Assembly: GCA_900299005.1 (NCBI GenBank)
Contig: OMID01000076.1
Location: 20,888-84,887 of the forward strand
Length of the DNA: 64,000 bases
Direction: 5' to 3'
DNA from: Oxalobacteraceae bacterium
Lineage (GTDB): Bacteria > Pseudomonadota > Gammaproteobacteria > Burkholderiales > Burkholderiaceae_D
Shown here: positions 48,214 through 56,316 of the stretch, piece by piece
Layout: every line of letters starts with the position of its first letter
Position numbering within the stretch: position 1 is the stretch's first letter
Translations under genes and position numbers: made by a program
Notes under the pieces: generated by a model
What the model saw: only the letters and a program-made list of their open reading frames with translations
What the model was told of the DNA's origin: nothing
Database searches by the model: none

Positions 48214-48301
48214 TAGCGTATAACGCGCTTCATTTTTCCCGATCTGGCAAATCTACCAGTACGCTGGCCGGGCATCCCCAACCCCCACGAGTGAACACAC
48301 C

Positions 48302-48769
48302 ATGGATTTACGAAAGCTCAAGACCCTGATCGATCTCGTCGCCGAGTCGGATATCTCGGAACTCGAAGTGACCGAGGGCGAGAGCAAGGTCAGGATCGTC
48401 AAAGGCGCTGCCGCCAGTCACAGCCAGGTCGTCATGATGCCAGCGCCGGCAGCAGCGCCGGTTGCGGCAGCGCCGGCTGCGGCGGCTCCCGTCACGGCTG
48501 CAGCGCCTGTGGAAGCACCGGCAGCGGCACCCGCTGGCCATATTGTGAAGTCCCCCATGGTCGGCACCTTCTACCGAGCCTCCGCTCCTGGGGCGGCTCC
48601 CTTTGTCGAGGTTGGGACGAGTGTGAAGCAGGGAGAGACGATTTGCATCATTGAGGCCATGAAACTCCTCAACGAGATCGAAGCTGATGCCTCTGGTGTG
48701 ATCAAGGAAATCCTCGTCGAGAATGGCCAGCCGGTAGAGTTTGGTCAGCCCCTGTTCCTTATCGGCTGA
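48302..48769 (+). CDS. accB: Biotin carboxyl carrier protein of acetyl-CoA carboxylase
   Basis: A 155-residue BCCP. Layout: an N-terminal dimerisation region (1-40), a flexible Ala/Pro-rich linker (about 45-78) made of short AAPV-type repeats, and the C-terminal biotinyl domain. Seen: [20 protein letters not shown] with the thumb, and [14 protein letters not shown] with the biotinylated Lys121. Followed by accC after 4 bp, as in most bacteria. The pair supplies malonyl-CoA together with AccA and AccD, which are not in the window. Confidence 0.96.
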   Translation: MDLRKLKTLIDLVAESDISELEVTEGESKVRIVKGAAASHSQVVMMPAPAAAPVAAAPAAAAPVTAAAPVEAPAAAPAGHIVKSPMVGTFYRASAPGAAPFVEVGTSVKQGETICIIEAMKLLNEIEADASGVIKEILVENGQPVEFGQPLFLIG

Positions 48770-48773
48770 CACC

Positions 48774-50120
48774 ATGTTTGAAAAAATTCTCATTGCCAAT
48801 CGCGGTGAAATTGCCCTGCGCGTCCAGCGCGCGTGTCGCGAAATGGGCATCAAGACCGTCGTTGTGCATTCCGAGGCTGATCGCGAAGCCAAATATGTCA
48901 AGCTGGCCGATGAATCCGTCTGCATTGGTCCAGCACCCTCGGCGCAGAGTTATCTGTCCATGCCGGCCATCATCAGCGCGGCCGAAGTCACCGATGCCGA
49001 AGCGATTCATCCGGGCTATGGTTTCCTGTCCGAGAACGCTGATTTTGCGGAGCGCGTCGAGCAATCGGGCTTTGTTTTCATTGGCCCGCGCCCGGAATCC
49101 ATCCGCATCATGGGTGACAAGGTATCGGCCAAGCAAGCGATGATCAAGGCCGGTGTGCCATGCGTGCCCGGCTCGGAGGGTGCTCTCCCGGACGATCCCA
49201 AACTCATCATCCAGACTGCCCGTCGGATTGGCTACCCGGTGATCATCAAGGCCGCTGGCGGAGGCGGCGGACGCGGAATGCGTGTCGTGCATACCGAGGC
49301 CGCATTACTCAATGCCGTTACCATGACCAAGACCGAAGCAGGCGCCGCCTTTGGCAACCCCGAGGTCTACATGGAGAAATACCTCGAGAACCCGCGCCAT
49401 GTGGAGATTCAGGTACTGGCTGACGAATTCAAAAATGCGATCTGGCTCGGTGAACGTGACTGCTCAATGCAGCGCCGCCACCAAAAAGTGATCGAAGAAG
49501 CACCTGCACCGGGCATCCCGCGCAAGCTGATCGAGAAAATCGGTGACCGCTGTGCAGAAGCCTGTCGCAAGATAGGCTACCGCGGGGCTGGCACCTTCGA
49601 ATTTCTGTACGAAGCGGGGGAGTTCTACTTTATCGAAATGAACACCCGCATTCAGGTTGAACATCCGGTAACTGAAATGATCACGGGTGTCGACCTTGTG
49701 CAGGAGCAGATACGCATCGCTGCTGGCGAGAAACTGCGCTTCAAACAACGCGACATTGTGCTCCAGGGCCATGCGATCGAGTGCCGCATCAATGCAGAAG
49801 ATCCATTCAAGTTCACACCCTCGCCGGGACGCATCCAGGCCTGGCACGCGCCCGGCGGTCCGGGCATACGCGTGGATTCGCATGCCTACGCCGGTTACTT
49901 CGTGCCGCCCAATTATGATTCCATGGTGGGCAAGGTCATCTCTTATGGCACGACTCGGGATCAGGCGATCCGCCGGATGCAGATTGCTTTGTCGGAGATG
50001 GTGGTTGAAGGCATACTCACCAACATACCGCTGCACCGCGATCTGATGGTCGATGCGCGTTTTGCCGAAGGTGGCACCAATATCCACTACCTGGAACAAA
50101 AGCTCGCCAACAAGAAGTGA
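48774..50120 (+). CDS. accC: Biotin carboxylase subunit of acetyl-CoA carboxylase
   Basis: A 448-residue ATP-grasp enzyme that carboxylates biotin on AccB. The ATG at 48774 ([20 protein letters not shown]) is the standard start. Seen: [15 protein letters not shown], the glycine loop [49 protein letters not shown] with the catalytic residues, and [20 protein letters not shown] near the C-terminus. Complete and with no odd residues. prmA begins 6 bp after its stop and is probably cotranscribed, an association recalled from other proteobacteria. Confidence 0.97.
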   Translation: MFEKILIANRGEIALRVQRACREMGIKTVVVHSEADREAKYVKLADESVCIGPAPSAQSYLSMPAIISAAEVTDAEAIHPGYGFLSENADFAERVEQSGFVFIGPRPESIRIMGDKVSAKQAMIKAGVPCVPGSEGALPDDPKLIIQTARRIGYPVIIKAAGGGGGRGMRVVHTEAALLNAVTMTKTEAGAAFGNPEVYMEKYLENPRHVEIQVLADEFKNAIWLGERDCSMQRRHQKVIEEAPAPGIPRKLIEKIGDRCAEACRKIGYRGAGTFEFLYEAGEFYFIEMNTRIQVEHPVTEMITGVDLVQEQIRIAAGEKLRFKQRDIVLQGHAIECRINAEDPFKFTPSPGRIQAWHAPGGPGIRVDSHAYAGYFVPPNYDSMVGKVISYGTTRDQAIRRMQIALSEMVVEGILTNIPLHRDLMVDARFAEGGTNIHYLEQKLANKK

Positions 50121-50126
50121 GGTCCG

Positions 50127-51074
50127 ATGAGCTGGACTGAGATTGTTCTGGAAGTGGCTCGCGATCAGGCTGAACGCCTCTCTGACGCCCTGATCGAATC
50201 GGGTGCGCTTTCGGTATCCGTGGAAGATGCGGATGAGGGCACGGACGCGGAACGACCGCTGTTTGGCGAACCCGGCATGGAGCCCGAACAGCACGCCTGG
50301 GAACGCAGCCGAGTCGTGGCGCTGGCCGATGCAGGGTCCGATCTTGCGGCGCTGGTCGGCCAGGCGTGCGCCCTGTGCGACTTGCATCCCTCGCCTTCCT
50401 TTACCTCGAGAAGTGTGGCAGATCAAGACTGGGTACGACTGACCCAATCGCAATTCGAGCCCATCCACATCGGAGAGCGCATCTGGGTCGTGCCTAGCTG
50501 GCACCAAGCCCCCGATACCGAGGCCATTGTGCTTGAACTCGACCCCGGGCTGGCCTTCGGCACGGGCAGCCATCCGACCACCCGACTGTGCATGGAGTGG
50601 ATGGAAGCAAATCTTGGAGGCCCTAACACGGCCAGCGGCAGTTTGATGGGGCCTCTTACAGAGCGAGTGTCACTGCTCGACTATGGCTGTGGCTCGGGCA
50701 TTCTGGCGATGCTGGGCGATAAGCTCGGCGCGCACCCAGTGGATGGGGTCGATATCGACCCGCAGGCGATCGTCTCTGCCCGGGATAACAGCGTGCGCAA
50801 TGACTGCGATATCAGCTACTTCCTCCCCGAGGCGTTCGCCGCAGAGCGAAAGGATGTCCGTTATGCGCTGGTGGTCGCGAACATCCTCTCCGGTCCTTTG
50901 AAGGTCATGGCGCCCATGCTCTGTGGTCGTATCGCGCCGGGTGGCCGCCTGCTTCTGTCAGGCGTGCTTGCGCGACAAGCCGATGAGGTCATCGCTGCCT
51001 ACGCTAGTGTCCTCAAGCTCAGCGTCTGGAATGAACGCGAAGGGTGGATAGCGCTCGCCGGGCAGCTGGACTAG
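50127..51074 (+). CDS. prmA: Ribosomal protein L11 methyltransferase carrying a repeat-derived in-frame insertion
   Basis: A 315-residue SAM methyltransferase that trimethylates ribosomal protein L11. Seen: N-terminal substrate domain (1-100), [42 protein letters not shown] motif [14 protein letters not shown], and [17 protein letters not shown] with the NPPY-like active loop. Between EAN and the SAM motif, homologues I recall have about 6 residues; here about 20 are present ([19 protein letters not shown]). Those bases, 50617-50655, match the end of the intergenic repeat family at 6.0 and 18.2 kb. The reading frame is kept, so the protein may still fold, with an added surface loop next to the SAM site. 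Confidence 0.93.
   Translation: MSWTEIVLEVARDQAERLSDALIESGALSVSVEDADEGTDAERPLFGEPGMEPEQHAWERSRVVALADAGSDLAALVGQACALCDLHPSPSFTSRSVADQDWVRLTQSQFEPIHIGERIWVVPSWHQAPDTEAIVLELDPGLAFGTGSHPTTRLCMEWMEANLGGPNTASGSLMGPLTERVSLLDYGCGSGILAMLGDKLGAHPVDGVDIDPQAIVSARDNSVRNDCDISYFLPEAFAAERKDVRYALVVANILSGPLKVMAPMLCGRIAPGGRLLLSGVLARQADEVIAAYASVLKLSVWNEREGWIALAGQLD
50617..50655. repeat. 39-bp shortened repeat copy inside prmA (copy 3)
   Basis: The segment is bounded by GAGGCCC (50617-50623) and GGGCCTC (50649-50655), an inverted repeat. Its right part (50629-50657) matches the right end of copy 2 at 25 of 29 positions and that of copy 1 at 24 of 29. The left arm passes directly into this right half, so the middle of the element is missing. 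It is 39 bases, exactly 13 codons, so it does not shift the frame. Confidence 0.72.
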
Positions 51075-51100
51075 CTTGCAATCGATTAATATAACCAGCC

Positions 51101-52006
51101 ATGCTTGCCTCACGCTGCCCCCACTGCAAGACACGTTTTCGTGTCACTCCCGCCCAACTCGAGCTTCGCGCCGGGCTCGTGCGTTGCGGCGCGTGCCGTG
51201 AGATTTTCAATGGTCGCGAGCATTTGCTTGGCAATGCAGAGCCGCTCGAAGCGCTGGCGAGCACTGCGGATGATGCTGATGGGCGAATGACCCTGATTGA
51301 CTTTGGCTCGCTTCGCGCCAGTCAACCAGCCGTCACCTCCAAAATGCAGGAAGAGCTGGACGAGTTGTCCAAGGCTATCGCCGATCTGCAAGCAAAACCT
51401 TGGCGCGACACCTCCCGGCATGAGCTGGCAGCGGAGCCCCAAGCAGCAACGGAGGCATCCGCCAGCGAGGCATCTGCTGTAGCAACACCCGATTTCATTG
51501 CGCAAGCCCGCAAGCACCGCCAGAGCGCTGGTCAGTGGAAGCCGCTGCTGTGGCTGGGCATACCGCTGCTATTAACGACGCTTGCCCTGCAGCTTGCCTA
51601 CCTGTTCCGAGCCGACATCGCTGCCTACTCGCCCCAAGCGGGCCGTTACGTCCGTGCTGCATGCGCGCGACTAGGGTGTCAGGTGAAGCTGCCGCAGCAC
51701 ATTGATCTGCTGTCGCTGGAATCGAGCCATCTTCAGGAAGTGCCCGGACAACAGGCGCAGTACACCCTGACAGCGCTATTGCGCAATCAAGCGGATACAG
51801 CGCAAGCGTGGCCATCACTGGATCTTCAGCTCAAGTCGGACACCAGTCAGCCGCTGGTGCGCAAAGTACTCGAGCCGGTGAATTATCTGAGTACTGCTGA
51901 TCTCAAAAAAGGCATCGCCGCCCACGCTGAGCACGAGATACAGATCAGCTTCGAGCTCACTGGCGAACATCCCGGAGGATTCAGCATCGCGCTGTTCTAT
52001 CACTGA
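51101..52006 (+). CDS. Zinc-ribbon and DUF3426 membrane protein
   Basis: A 301-residue protein of the MJ0042/DUF3426 type. Seen: an N-terminal zinc ribbon with Cys6, Cys9, Cys29 and Cys32 (CPHC and CGAC), an Ala/Glu-rich linker, one transmembrane helix at about residues 149-168 (WLGIPLLLTTLALQLAYLF), and a C-terminal periplasmic domain with YTLTALLRNQADTAQAWPSL, which is the DUF3426 fold. The zinc finger should face the cytoplasm. The function is unknown; the place after prmA is common in betaproteobacteria. It is 26 bp after prmA and probably cotranscribed. Confidence 0.85.
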   Translation: MLASRCPHCKTRFRVTPAQLELRAGLVRCGACREIFNGREHLLGNAEPLEALASTADDADGRMTLIDFGSLRASQPAVTSKMQEELDELSKAIADLQAKPWRDTSRHELAAEPQAATEASASEASAVATPDFIAQARKHRQSAGQWKPLLWLGIPLLLTTLALQLAYLFRADIAAYSPQAGRYVRAACARLGCQVKLPQHIDLLSLESSHLQEVPGQQAQYTLTALLRNQADTAQAWPSLDLQLKSDTSQPLVRKVLEPVNYLSTADLKKGIAAHAEHEIQISFELTGEHPGGFSIALFYH

Positions 52007-52098
52007 ATTTCCACTTCGCGTGATGTCGCGTTTAGTCCCGCCAAGTCGGGAGTCCACTGTCACCCGATCAACTCACTTCCTCTCACAAAGACCTGACC

Positions 52099-53031
52099 AT
52101 GACTTCTCTGATCTGCGGCTCCATGGCGTTCGACACTATCATGTCTTTTCATGGCCGCTTCTCCGAAGCCTTGCTAGCTGATCAGCTGCACAAGATTAAT
52201 GTCGCCTTTCTGGTGCCCGGGATACGCAGAGAATTCGGGGGCTGCGCAGGAAACATCGCGTACAACCTGAAAATGCTCAATGGCGATCCGCTGATCATGG
52301 CCACCATCGGCATGGATGGCACGCCCTATGCGGAGCGCCTCGACAAGCTGGGCATCACCCGCCGCTGCATTCGCACCATCCATGACGCCTACACCGCGCA
52401 GGCCTTCATTACAACCGATGCAGACAACAACCAGATCACGGCCTTTCATCCAGGCGCAATGGGTAGCTCGCATATCAACAAGATCGCTGATGCGGGCCAG
52501 GTCAAACTGGCAATCGTCGCGCCTGACGGCCGGGACGGCATGGTCGAGCATGCACGCGATTGCGCTGAGCAAGGCATCCCCTTTATTTTCGATCCGGGCC
52601 AAGGACTGCCGATGTTCAGCGGCGAAGAACTCATCCGTTTCATCGAAATGGCAACCTACGTGGCGGTGAACGATTACGAGGCCGAGCTGCTCACCGAGCG
52701 CACCGGACTCTCGCTCGACCAGGTGTCCGAGCGGGTGTCAGCGCTGGTGGTCACCCGTGGTGAGCAGGGCGCCGAAATCTACACCAGCAAAGAGCGGTAT
52801 GACATTCCGGTGGTACGCGTGGATCATGTTGTCGACCCCACGGGCTGCGGCGATGCTTTCCGCGCCGGCATGCTGTACGGTCTGACGAATGATATGGACT
52901 GGATGACCATCGGCCGGCTGTCCTCACTGATGGGCGCGATAAAAATAACCAGCCAGGGTGGCCAGAACCATGTGCTGACGCGCGAGGCCATCGAGCAGCG
53001 TTTCGAGAAAGAATTCGGCTACCGTTTTTAG
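52099..53031 (+). CDS. PfkB-family carbohydrate/nucleoside kinase
   Basis: A 310-residue ribokinase-fold kinase. Seen: the N-terminal ICGSMAFDTIMSFHGRF, the substrate signature FGGCAGNIAYNLKMLNGDP, IGMDGTPYAERLDKLGI, VNDYEAELLTERTGLS, and DPTGCGDAFRAGMLYGL with the catalytic Asp at about residue 252 intact. The GGCAGNIAYNL form is typical of the adenosine/ribose-type PfkB kinases common in betaproteobacteria. The exact sugar or nucleoside cannot be told. It is convergent with yggU, 25 bp away, and 92 bp after the DUF3426 gene. Confidence 0.87.
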   Translation: MTSLICGSMAFDTIMSFHGRFSEALLADQLHKINVAFLVPGIRREFGGCAGNIAYNLKMLNGDPLIMATIGMDGTPYAERLDKLGITRRCIRTIHDAYTAQAFITTDADNNQITAFHPGAMGSSHINKIADAGQVKLAIVAPDGRDGMVEHARDCAEQGIPFIFDPGQGLPMFSGEELIRFIEMATYVAVNDYEAELLTERTGLSLDQVSERVSALVVTRGEQGAEIYTSKERYDIPVVRVDHVVDPTGCGDAFRAGMLYGLTNDMDWMTIGRLSSLMGAIKITSQGGQNHVLTREAIEQRFEKEFGYRF

Positions 53032-53056
53032 ACAACACCCAATCGGAAGCAGCGGC

Positions 53057-53353
53057 TCAGGCCAGCAGTCGAATCCTGACTTCGTCGGTCTCCAGATCTG
53101 TCTGCAGCGCCAGCAATTTATGGCGACTGGTATGTCCATGAGCCACACTGACTGCGCGGCGCGCGAGGCCCAGCCTTTCGGCAATGAAGCGCTCTAATGC
53201 TTCGTTTGCCTTACCATCCACCGGGGGGGCGTGTAACCTGATTTTCAACGCCCCATCAATTTCCCCTGCGACTTCGGAACGCGAGGCATTTGGCTGCACA
53301 TGAACGGCGATTCGCAGCTCGTCGCCATGCCGGCTGCACCAGGGACGGGGCAT
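53057..53353 (-). CDS. DUF167 family protein (YggU)
   Basis: A 98-residue UPF0235/DUF167 protein. Seen: [20 protein letters not shown], then the loop [21 protein letters not shown] and the strand-helix end [13 protein letters not shown]. This is the complete family core, of unknown biochemical function. The start codon overlaps the yggT stop codon by one base pattern (TGATG type), so the pair is translationally coupled, as is typical for yggT-yggU. Confidence 0.9.
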   Translation of the reverse strand: MPRPWCSRHGDELRIAVHVQPNASRSEVAGEIDGALKIRLHAPPVDGKANEALERFIAERLGLARRAVSVAHGHTSRHKLLALQTDLETDEVRIRLLA

Positions 53354-53898
53354 CAGAGAATCAGATTGACCAGCAGATTATCTGCAGCGAAGAGCAGTAT
53401 CCTCAGCAAAAGGAACGCTGCAATGGGGGATAAATCGATGCCAGCGATGGGCGGTATCAGTCGACGCAACGGCCGCATCAACGGATCATTCAGCGCACGC
53501 ACCAGAGGCGCCAGAGGCGCATCGGGATTGACCCAGCTGAAAATTACTTCAATCACGATCAGGCCAATGAACCCGTACGCCACCCAGTGAATCAGTGTCA
53601 GCAGAGATACCAGCAACCAGGTCTCGGGCATAAATGCCGAACGTACGCCTAGTTCGATCGCCACTGATAGCATCGCGACCAATATCGCGCCCAGCAAGCT
53701 CGCCCAGTCAAGACCACCCCAACCCGGTAGCATGCGCCGCAGGGGCAGCACAAGCCAGTCTGTCAGCTTGAAAATAAACTGGCCCAGTGAAAACGGGGGT
53801 CTCACGCGCACCGCCTGGGTCCAGAAACGCAGCAGCAGCAACGATGCCAGCAGCGTGGCAACGGTGTCGATGATCAGGTTAACTATGCTATAGAGCAC
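53353..53898 (-). CDS. YggT family membrane protein
   Basis: A 181-residue membrane protein with two YggT repeats: the first near LRFWTQAVRVRPPFSLGQFIF, the second near EVIFSWVNPDAPLAPLVRAL followed by PLMRPLRRLIPPIAGIDLSP. About four transmembrane segments are visible. A GTG start at 53898 has GGAG upstream. Family members are linked to membrane potential or septum processes in some bacteria, but a precise role is not known. It lies downstream of the terminator at 53948-53987, so it uses its own promoter. Confidence 0.9.
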   Translation of the reverse strand: MLYSIVNLIIDTVATLLASLLLLRFWTQAVRVRPPFSLGQFIFKLTDWLVLPLRRMLPGWGGLDWASLLGAILVAMLSVAIELGVRSAFMPETWLLVSLLTLIHWVAYGFIGLIVIEVIFSWVNPDAPLAPLVRALNDPLMRPLRRLIPPIAGIDLSPIAAFLLLRILLFAADNLLVNLIL

Positions 53899-53947
53899 GT
53901 TCGCTCCGTTAATTCACGCAGGTACGGACGATGAATAGCACGACCCA

Positions 53948-53987
53948 AAAAAATCCCGCTACAGACGAAGTCGTCTGCAGCGGGGAT
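53948..53987 (-). terminator. Rho-independent terminator of the histone-like gene
   Basis: On the minus strand a strong stem (CCCCGCTGCAGACGA paired with the following TCGTCTGTAGCGGG, one mismatch) runs into TTTTTTT. It lies 35 bp after the stop of the H1-like gene and separates it from yggT. Confidence 0.85.
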
Positions 53988-54021
53988 TGTGCCTGAACAC
54001 GCAAGAGGCCCCAAGCAACGC

Positions 54022-54531
54022 TCAGGGACGCAGACCAGTCGGAAATGGCCAGGCGGCTGCAGGGCTGAGCACCGTCTTGATCGCGGTGGCGGGCGCGGAT
54101 GCCACCGGTGCGACTGTCGGCTTGGCTGCAGGTTTTTTCGGCACTGGCTTTTTGGGTGCGGCGGCTTGCGGCGTAGCTTTCTTGGGAGCGGCCTTCTTTG
54201 GCACCGGCTTTTTAGCGGCGGCCTTCTTGGCAGCGGGCTTTTTGGCTACGCTCTTTTTCACTACTTTCTTGGCTGCGGACTTCTTGGCTACAGCTTTCTT
54301 CGCAACTTTCTTGACTGCCTTCTTGACGGCTTTCTTGGCTGCAGGCTTCTTGGCCACGGCTTTCTTAACGGCTTTTTTGACTGCCTTCTTCACCGCTTTC
54401 TTCGCGACCGGCTTCTTCGCTACCGCCTTTTTCGCCACTACTTTCTTCTTTGCTGCGGCCTTCTTGGCGACCGGCTTTTTCTTCACTGCCGGCTTTTTCT
54501 TCGCCGCAGTTTTCTTCTTTGCTGTTGCCAT
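54022..54531 (-). CDS. Histone H1-like, lysine/alanine-rich DNA-binding protein (AlgP/Hc-type)
   Basis: A 169-residue low-complexity protein. The ATG at 54531 ([20 protein letters not shown]) has the ribosome site AAGGAG upstream. Residues 4-130 consist almost entirely of Lys, Ala, Val and Pro in [16 protein letters not shown] units, resembling eukaryotic H1 tails and AlgP of Pseudomonas; the last 40 residues are non-repetitive and end with [13 protein letters not shown]. The protein should bind DNA by charge and compact or bridge it. Related betaproteobacterial H1 homologues often show length variation through repeat expansion. It has its own promoter region and a strong terminator. Confidence 0.88.
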   Translation of the reverse strand: MATAKKKTAAKKKPAVKKKPVAKKAAAKKKVVAKKAVAKKPVAKKAVKKAVKKAVKKAVAKKPAAKKAVKKAVKKVAKKAVAKKSAAKKVVKKSVAKKPAAKKAAAKKPVPKKAAPKKATPQAAAPKKPVPKKPAAKPTVAPVASAPATAIKTVLSPAAAWPFPTGLRP

Positions 54532-55019
54532 TGCTTTCTCCTTCACGTGATCACGCATCACAAGGTACATAAGGGAAACCCGTCTGGACCTGAAGGGCCA
54601 AGCGGATTATTCATCGGCGCACACCAGTCTCGGGTTTGCGCTAATGAATTCGGCACCCGCCAAACTGCGACGCCTGCTCGAGGATGCCGCGGTTCAGCAC
54701 GCCGCCGGGCGCGATCTGACGCTCTTGCTTTTGCCCGGCCAAAAAAACGCCGGCAACGAAGCCGGCGGGGGTGTGCTTTTGCAGAAAGATCCAGTCATCT
54801 TCCGGAGAATACGGTGCCAAGCCCGACATGATCGGGAGAGAACGTGGTTTAACATGCGTCTGAAACGGCCCGGTACTGTCCATCAAGTCAGGTGATCACC
54901 TTTCCGCTGATAGTCTTTCTGCTTGAGCGGCCCGGGTGACTGCCACCCCGGACCAGCACTTGTACGATACATGCGGTGTTGTTCGGTCTTTTCAGCTTCC
55001 GCCCGCGCTCGGCCGCTGC
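54532..55019. other. 488-bp gap between the histone-like gene and nrdB
   Basis: I see no supported gene; an open frame on each strand at about 54641-54895 lacks a ribosome site and any recognised motif. The region holds the nrdB terminator at 54741-54768 and must contain the promoter of the histone-like gene, including a palindrome GTGATCAC at about 54545-54552, just upstream of its ribosome site. Confidence 0.5.
54741..54768 (-). terminator. Rho-independent terminator downstream of nrdB
   Basis: On the minus strand GCCGGC-TTCGTT-GCCGGC is followed by GTTTTTTT. It lies about 250 bp after the nrdB stop and is the first T-run hairpin on that strand, so the nrdAB transcript may have a long 3' tail. 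Confidence 0.75.
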
Positions 55020-56198
55020 TTACTCCCAGCTCAGCGCGCCGCCGGTCTGGTACTCGATAACGCGTGTCTCGAAGAAGTTGCGTTCTTTCTTCAGGTCGAT
55101 CATCTCGCTCATCCACGGGAAGGGATTCTCCTCCTGGGGGAACAGCGTATCAAGGCCGATCTGCTGCGCACGACGGTTGGCGATGAATCGCAGATAGCCT
55201 TTGAACATTGCCGCGTTCAAGCCGAGCACGCCACGCGGCATTGTATCTTCAGCGTAGCGATATTCCAACTCCACAGCCTGTAAAAACAAGGCTTTTATCT
55301 CTTCCTTGAACGTCGCTGTCCAGAGATGCGGATTCTCCAGCTTGATCGTATTGATCAGGTCGATACCGAAGTTGCAGTGCATGGATTCGTCGCGCAGGAT
55401 GTACTGATACTGCTCGGCGGCACCCATCATCTTGTTCTGGCGCCCGAGCGCAAGGATCTGGGTAAACCCGACATAGAAGAACAGACCCTCCATGAGGCAG
55501 GCAAAGACGATCAAGGACTTCAGGAGCTTCTGGTCACGCTCGATGGTGCCGGTCGTTAACGCCGGGTCGGTCAGCGTCTCGATGAAGGGGATCAGGAACT
55601 CATCCTTGTCTCGGATGGAGGCAACCTCGTGATAGGCGTTGAAGATCTCGCCTTCATCCAGACCCAGCGACTCGACAATGTATTGATAGGCATGGGTGTG
55701 GATCGCTTCCTCGAACGCCTGACGAAGCAAGTACTGACGGCACTCGGGCGCCGTGATGTGGCGGTAAGTGCCGAGCACAATATTGTTGGCTGCGAGCGAG
55801 TCTGCCGTGACGAAAAATCCGAGATTACGCTTGACCAGCCGGCGCTCGTCCTCAGTCAGGCCATTCGGGTTTTTCCACAGCTCGATATCGCGCTGCATGT
55901 TGATTTCCTGTGGCATCCAGTGATTCGCACAGCCTGCCAGATATTTGTCCCAAGCCCACTTGTACTTGAACGGCACGAGCTGATTAACGTCAGTCTGGCC
56001 ATTGATGATGCGCTTGTCGACTGCCTTGACGCGTCCTTCGGTATCGGGATTGGGCTCGGGGCGCGCAAGAATGCCGGGGTCGAGTGCAGCATCCGCATAG
56101 CTCGTGAACTGCGACACGGCAGGAACAGCGTGAAGCTGCGTCCGGGCTTGGGCTGCCGGGCGGGGAACGGATACGGATTCGTCATCCCAGGAGAGCAT
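55020..56198 (-). CDS. nrdB: Ribonucleotide reductase class Ia, small (radical) subunit
   Basis: A 392-residue ferritin-fold protein that houses the diiron-tyrosyl radical. Seen: [20 protein letters not shown], the iron-ligand and radical segment [18 protein letters not shown] (E, H and the Tyr following), a second helix pair with [11 protein letters not shown], and [17 protein letters not shown] with the remaining Glu and His. The C-terminal tail that docks on NrdA ends GGALSWE. The ribosome site AAGGA precedes the ATG. It follows nrdA by 118 bp, both presumably under the NrdR boxes at 59.5 kb. Confidence 0.96.
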   Translation of the reverse strand: MLSWDDESVSVPRPAAQARTQLHAVPAVSQFTSYADAALDPGILARPEPNPDTEGRVKAVDKRIINGQTDVNQLVPFKYKWAWDKYLAGCANHWMPQEINMQRDIELWKNPNGLTEDERRLVKRNLGFFVTADSLAANNIVLGTYRHITAPECRQYLLRQAFEEAIHTHAYQYIVESLGLDEGEIFNAYHEVASIRDKDEFLIPFIETLTDPALTTGTIERDQKLLKSLIVFACLMEGLFFYVGFTQILALGRQNKMMGAAEQYQYILRDESMHCNFGIDLINTIKLENPHLWTATFKEEIKALFLQAVELEYRYAEDTMPRGVLGLNAAMFKGYLRFIANRRAQQIGLDTLFPQEENPFPWMSEMIDLKKERNFFETRVIEYQTGGALSWE

Positions 56199-56316
56199 GT
56201 TGGTGTCCTTTGTTGCTTTGGTCAGTAATCAATCGTGGATAGTTCAGTCAGTTCAATGAGATTAGGCGCTGGCTTGACCGGCATCCTGCACGGTCAGGCC
56301 AGCCTTGCGCTATCTC

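Noticed and set aside
54004..54013. AGAGGCCCCA near the histone-like stop codon as a further copy of the 85-bp element
   Set aside because: Only ten bases resemble the terminal repeat and no second arm or core follows.
54641..54895. Open frames of about 80 codons on both strands between the histone-like gene and nrdB
   Set aside because: No ribosome site or recognised motif, and the nrdB terminator hairpin lies within them.
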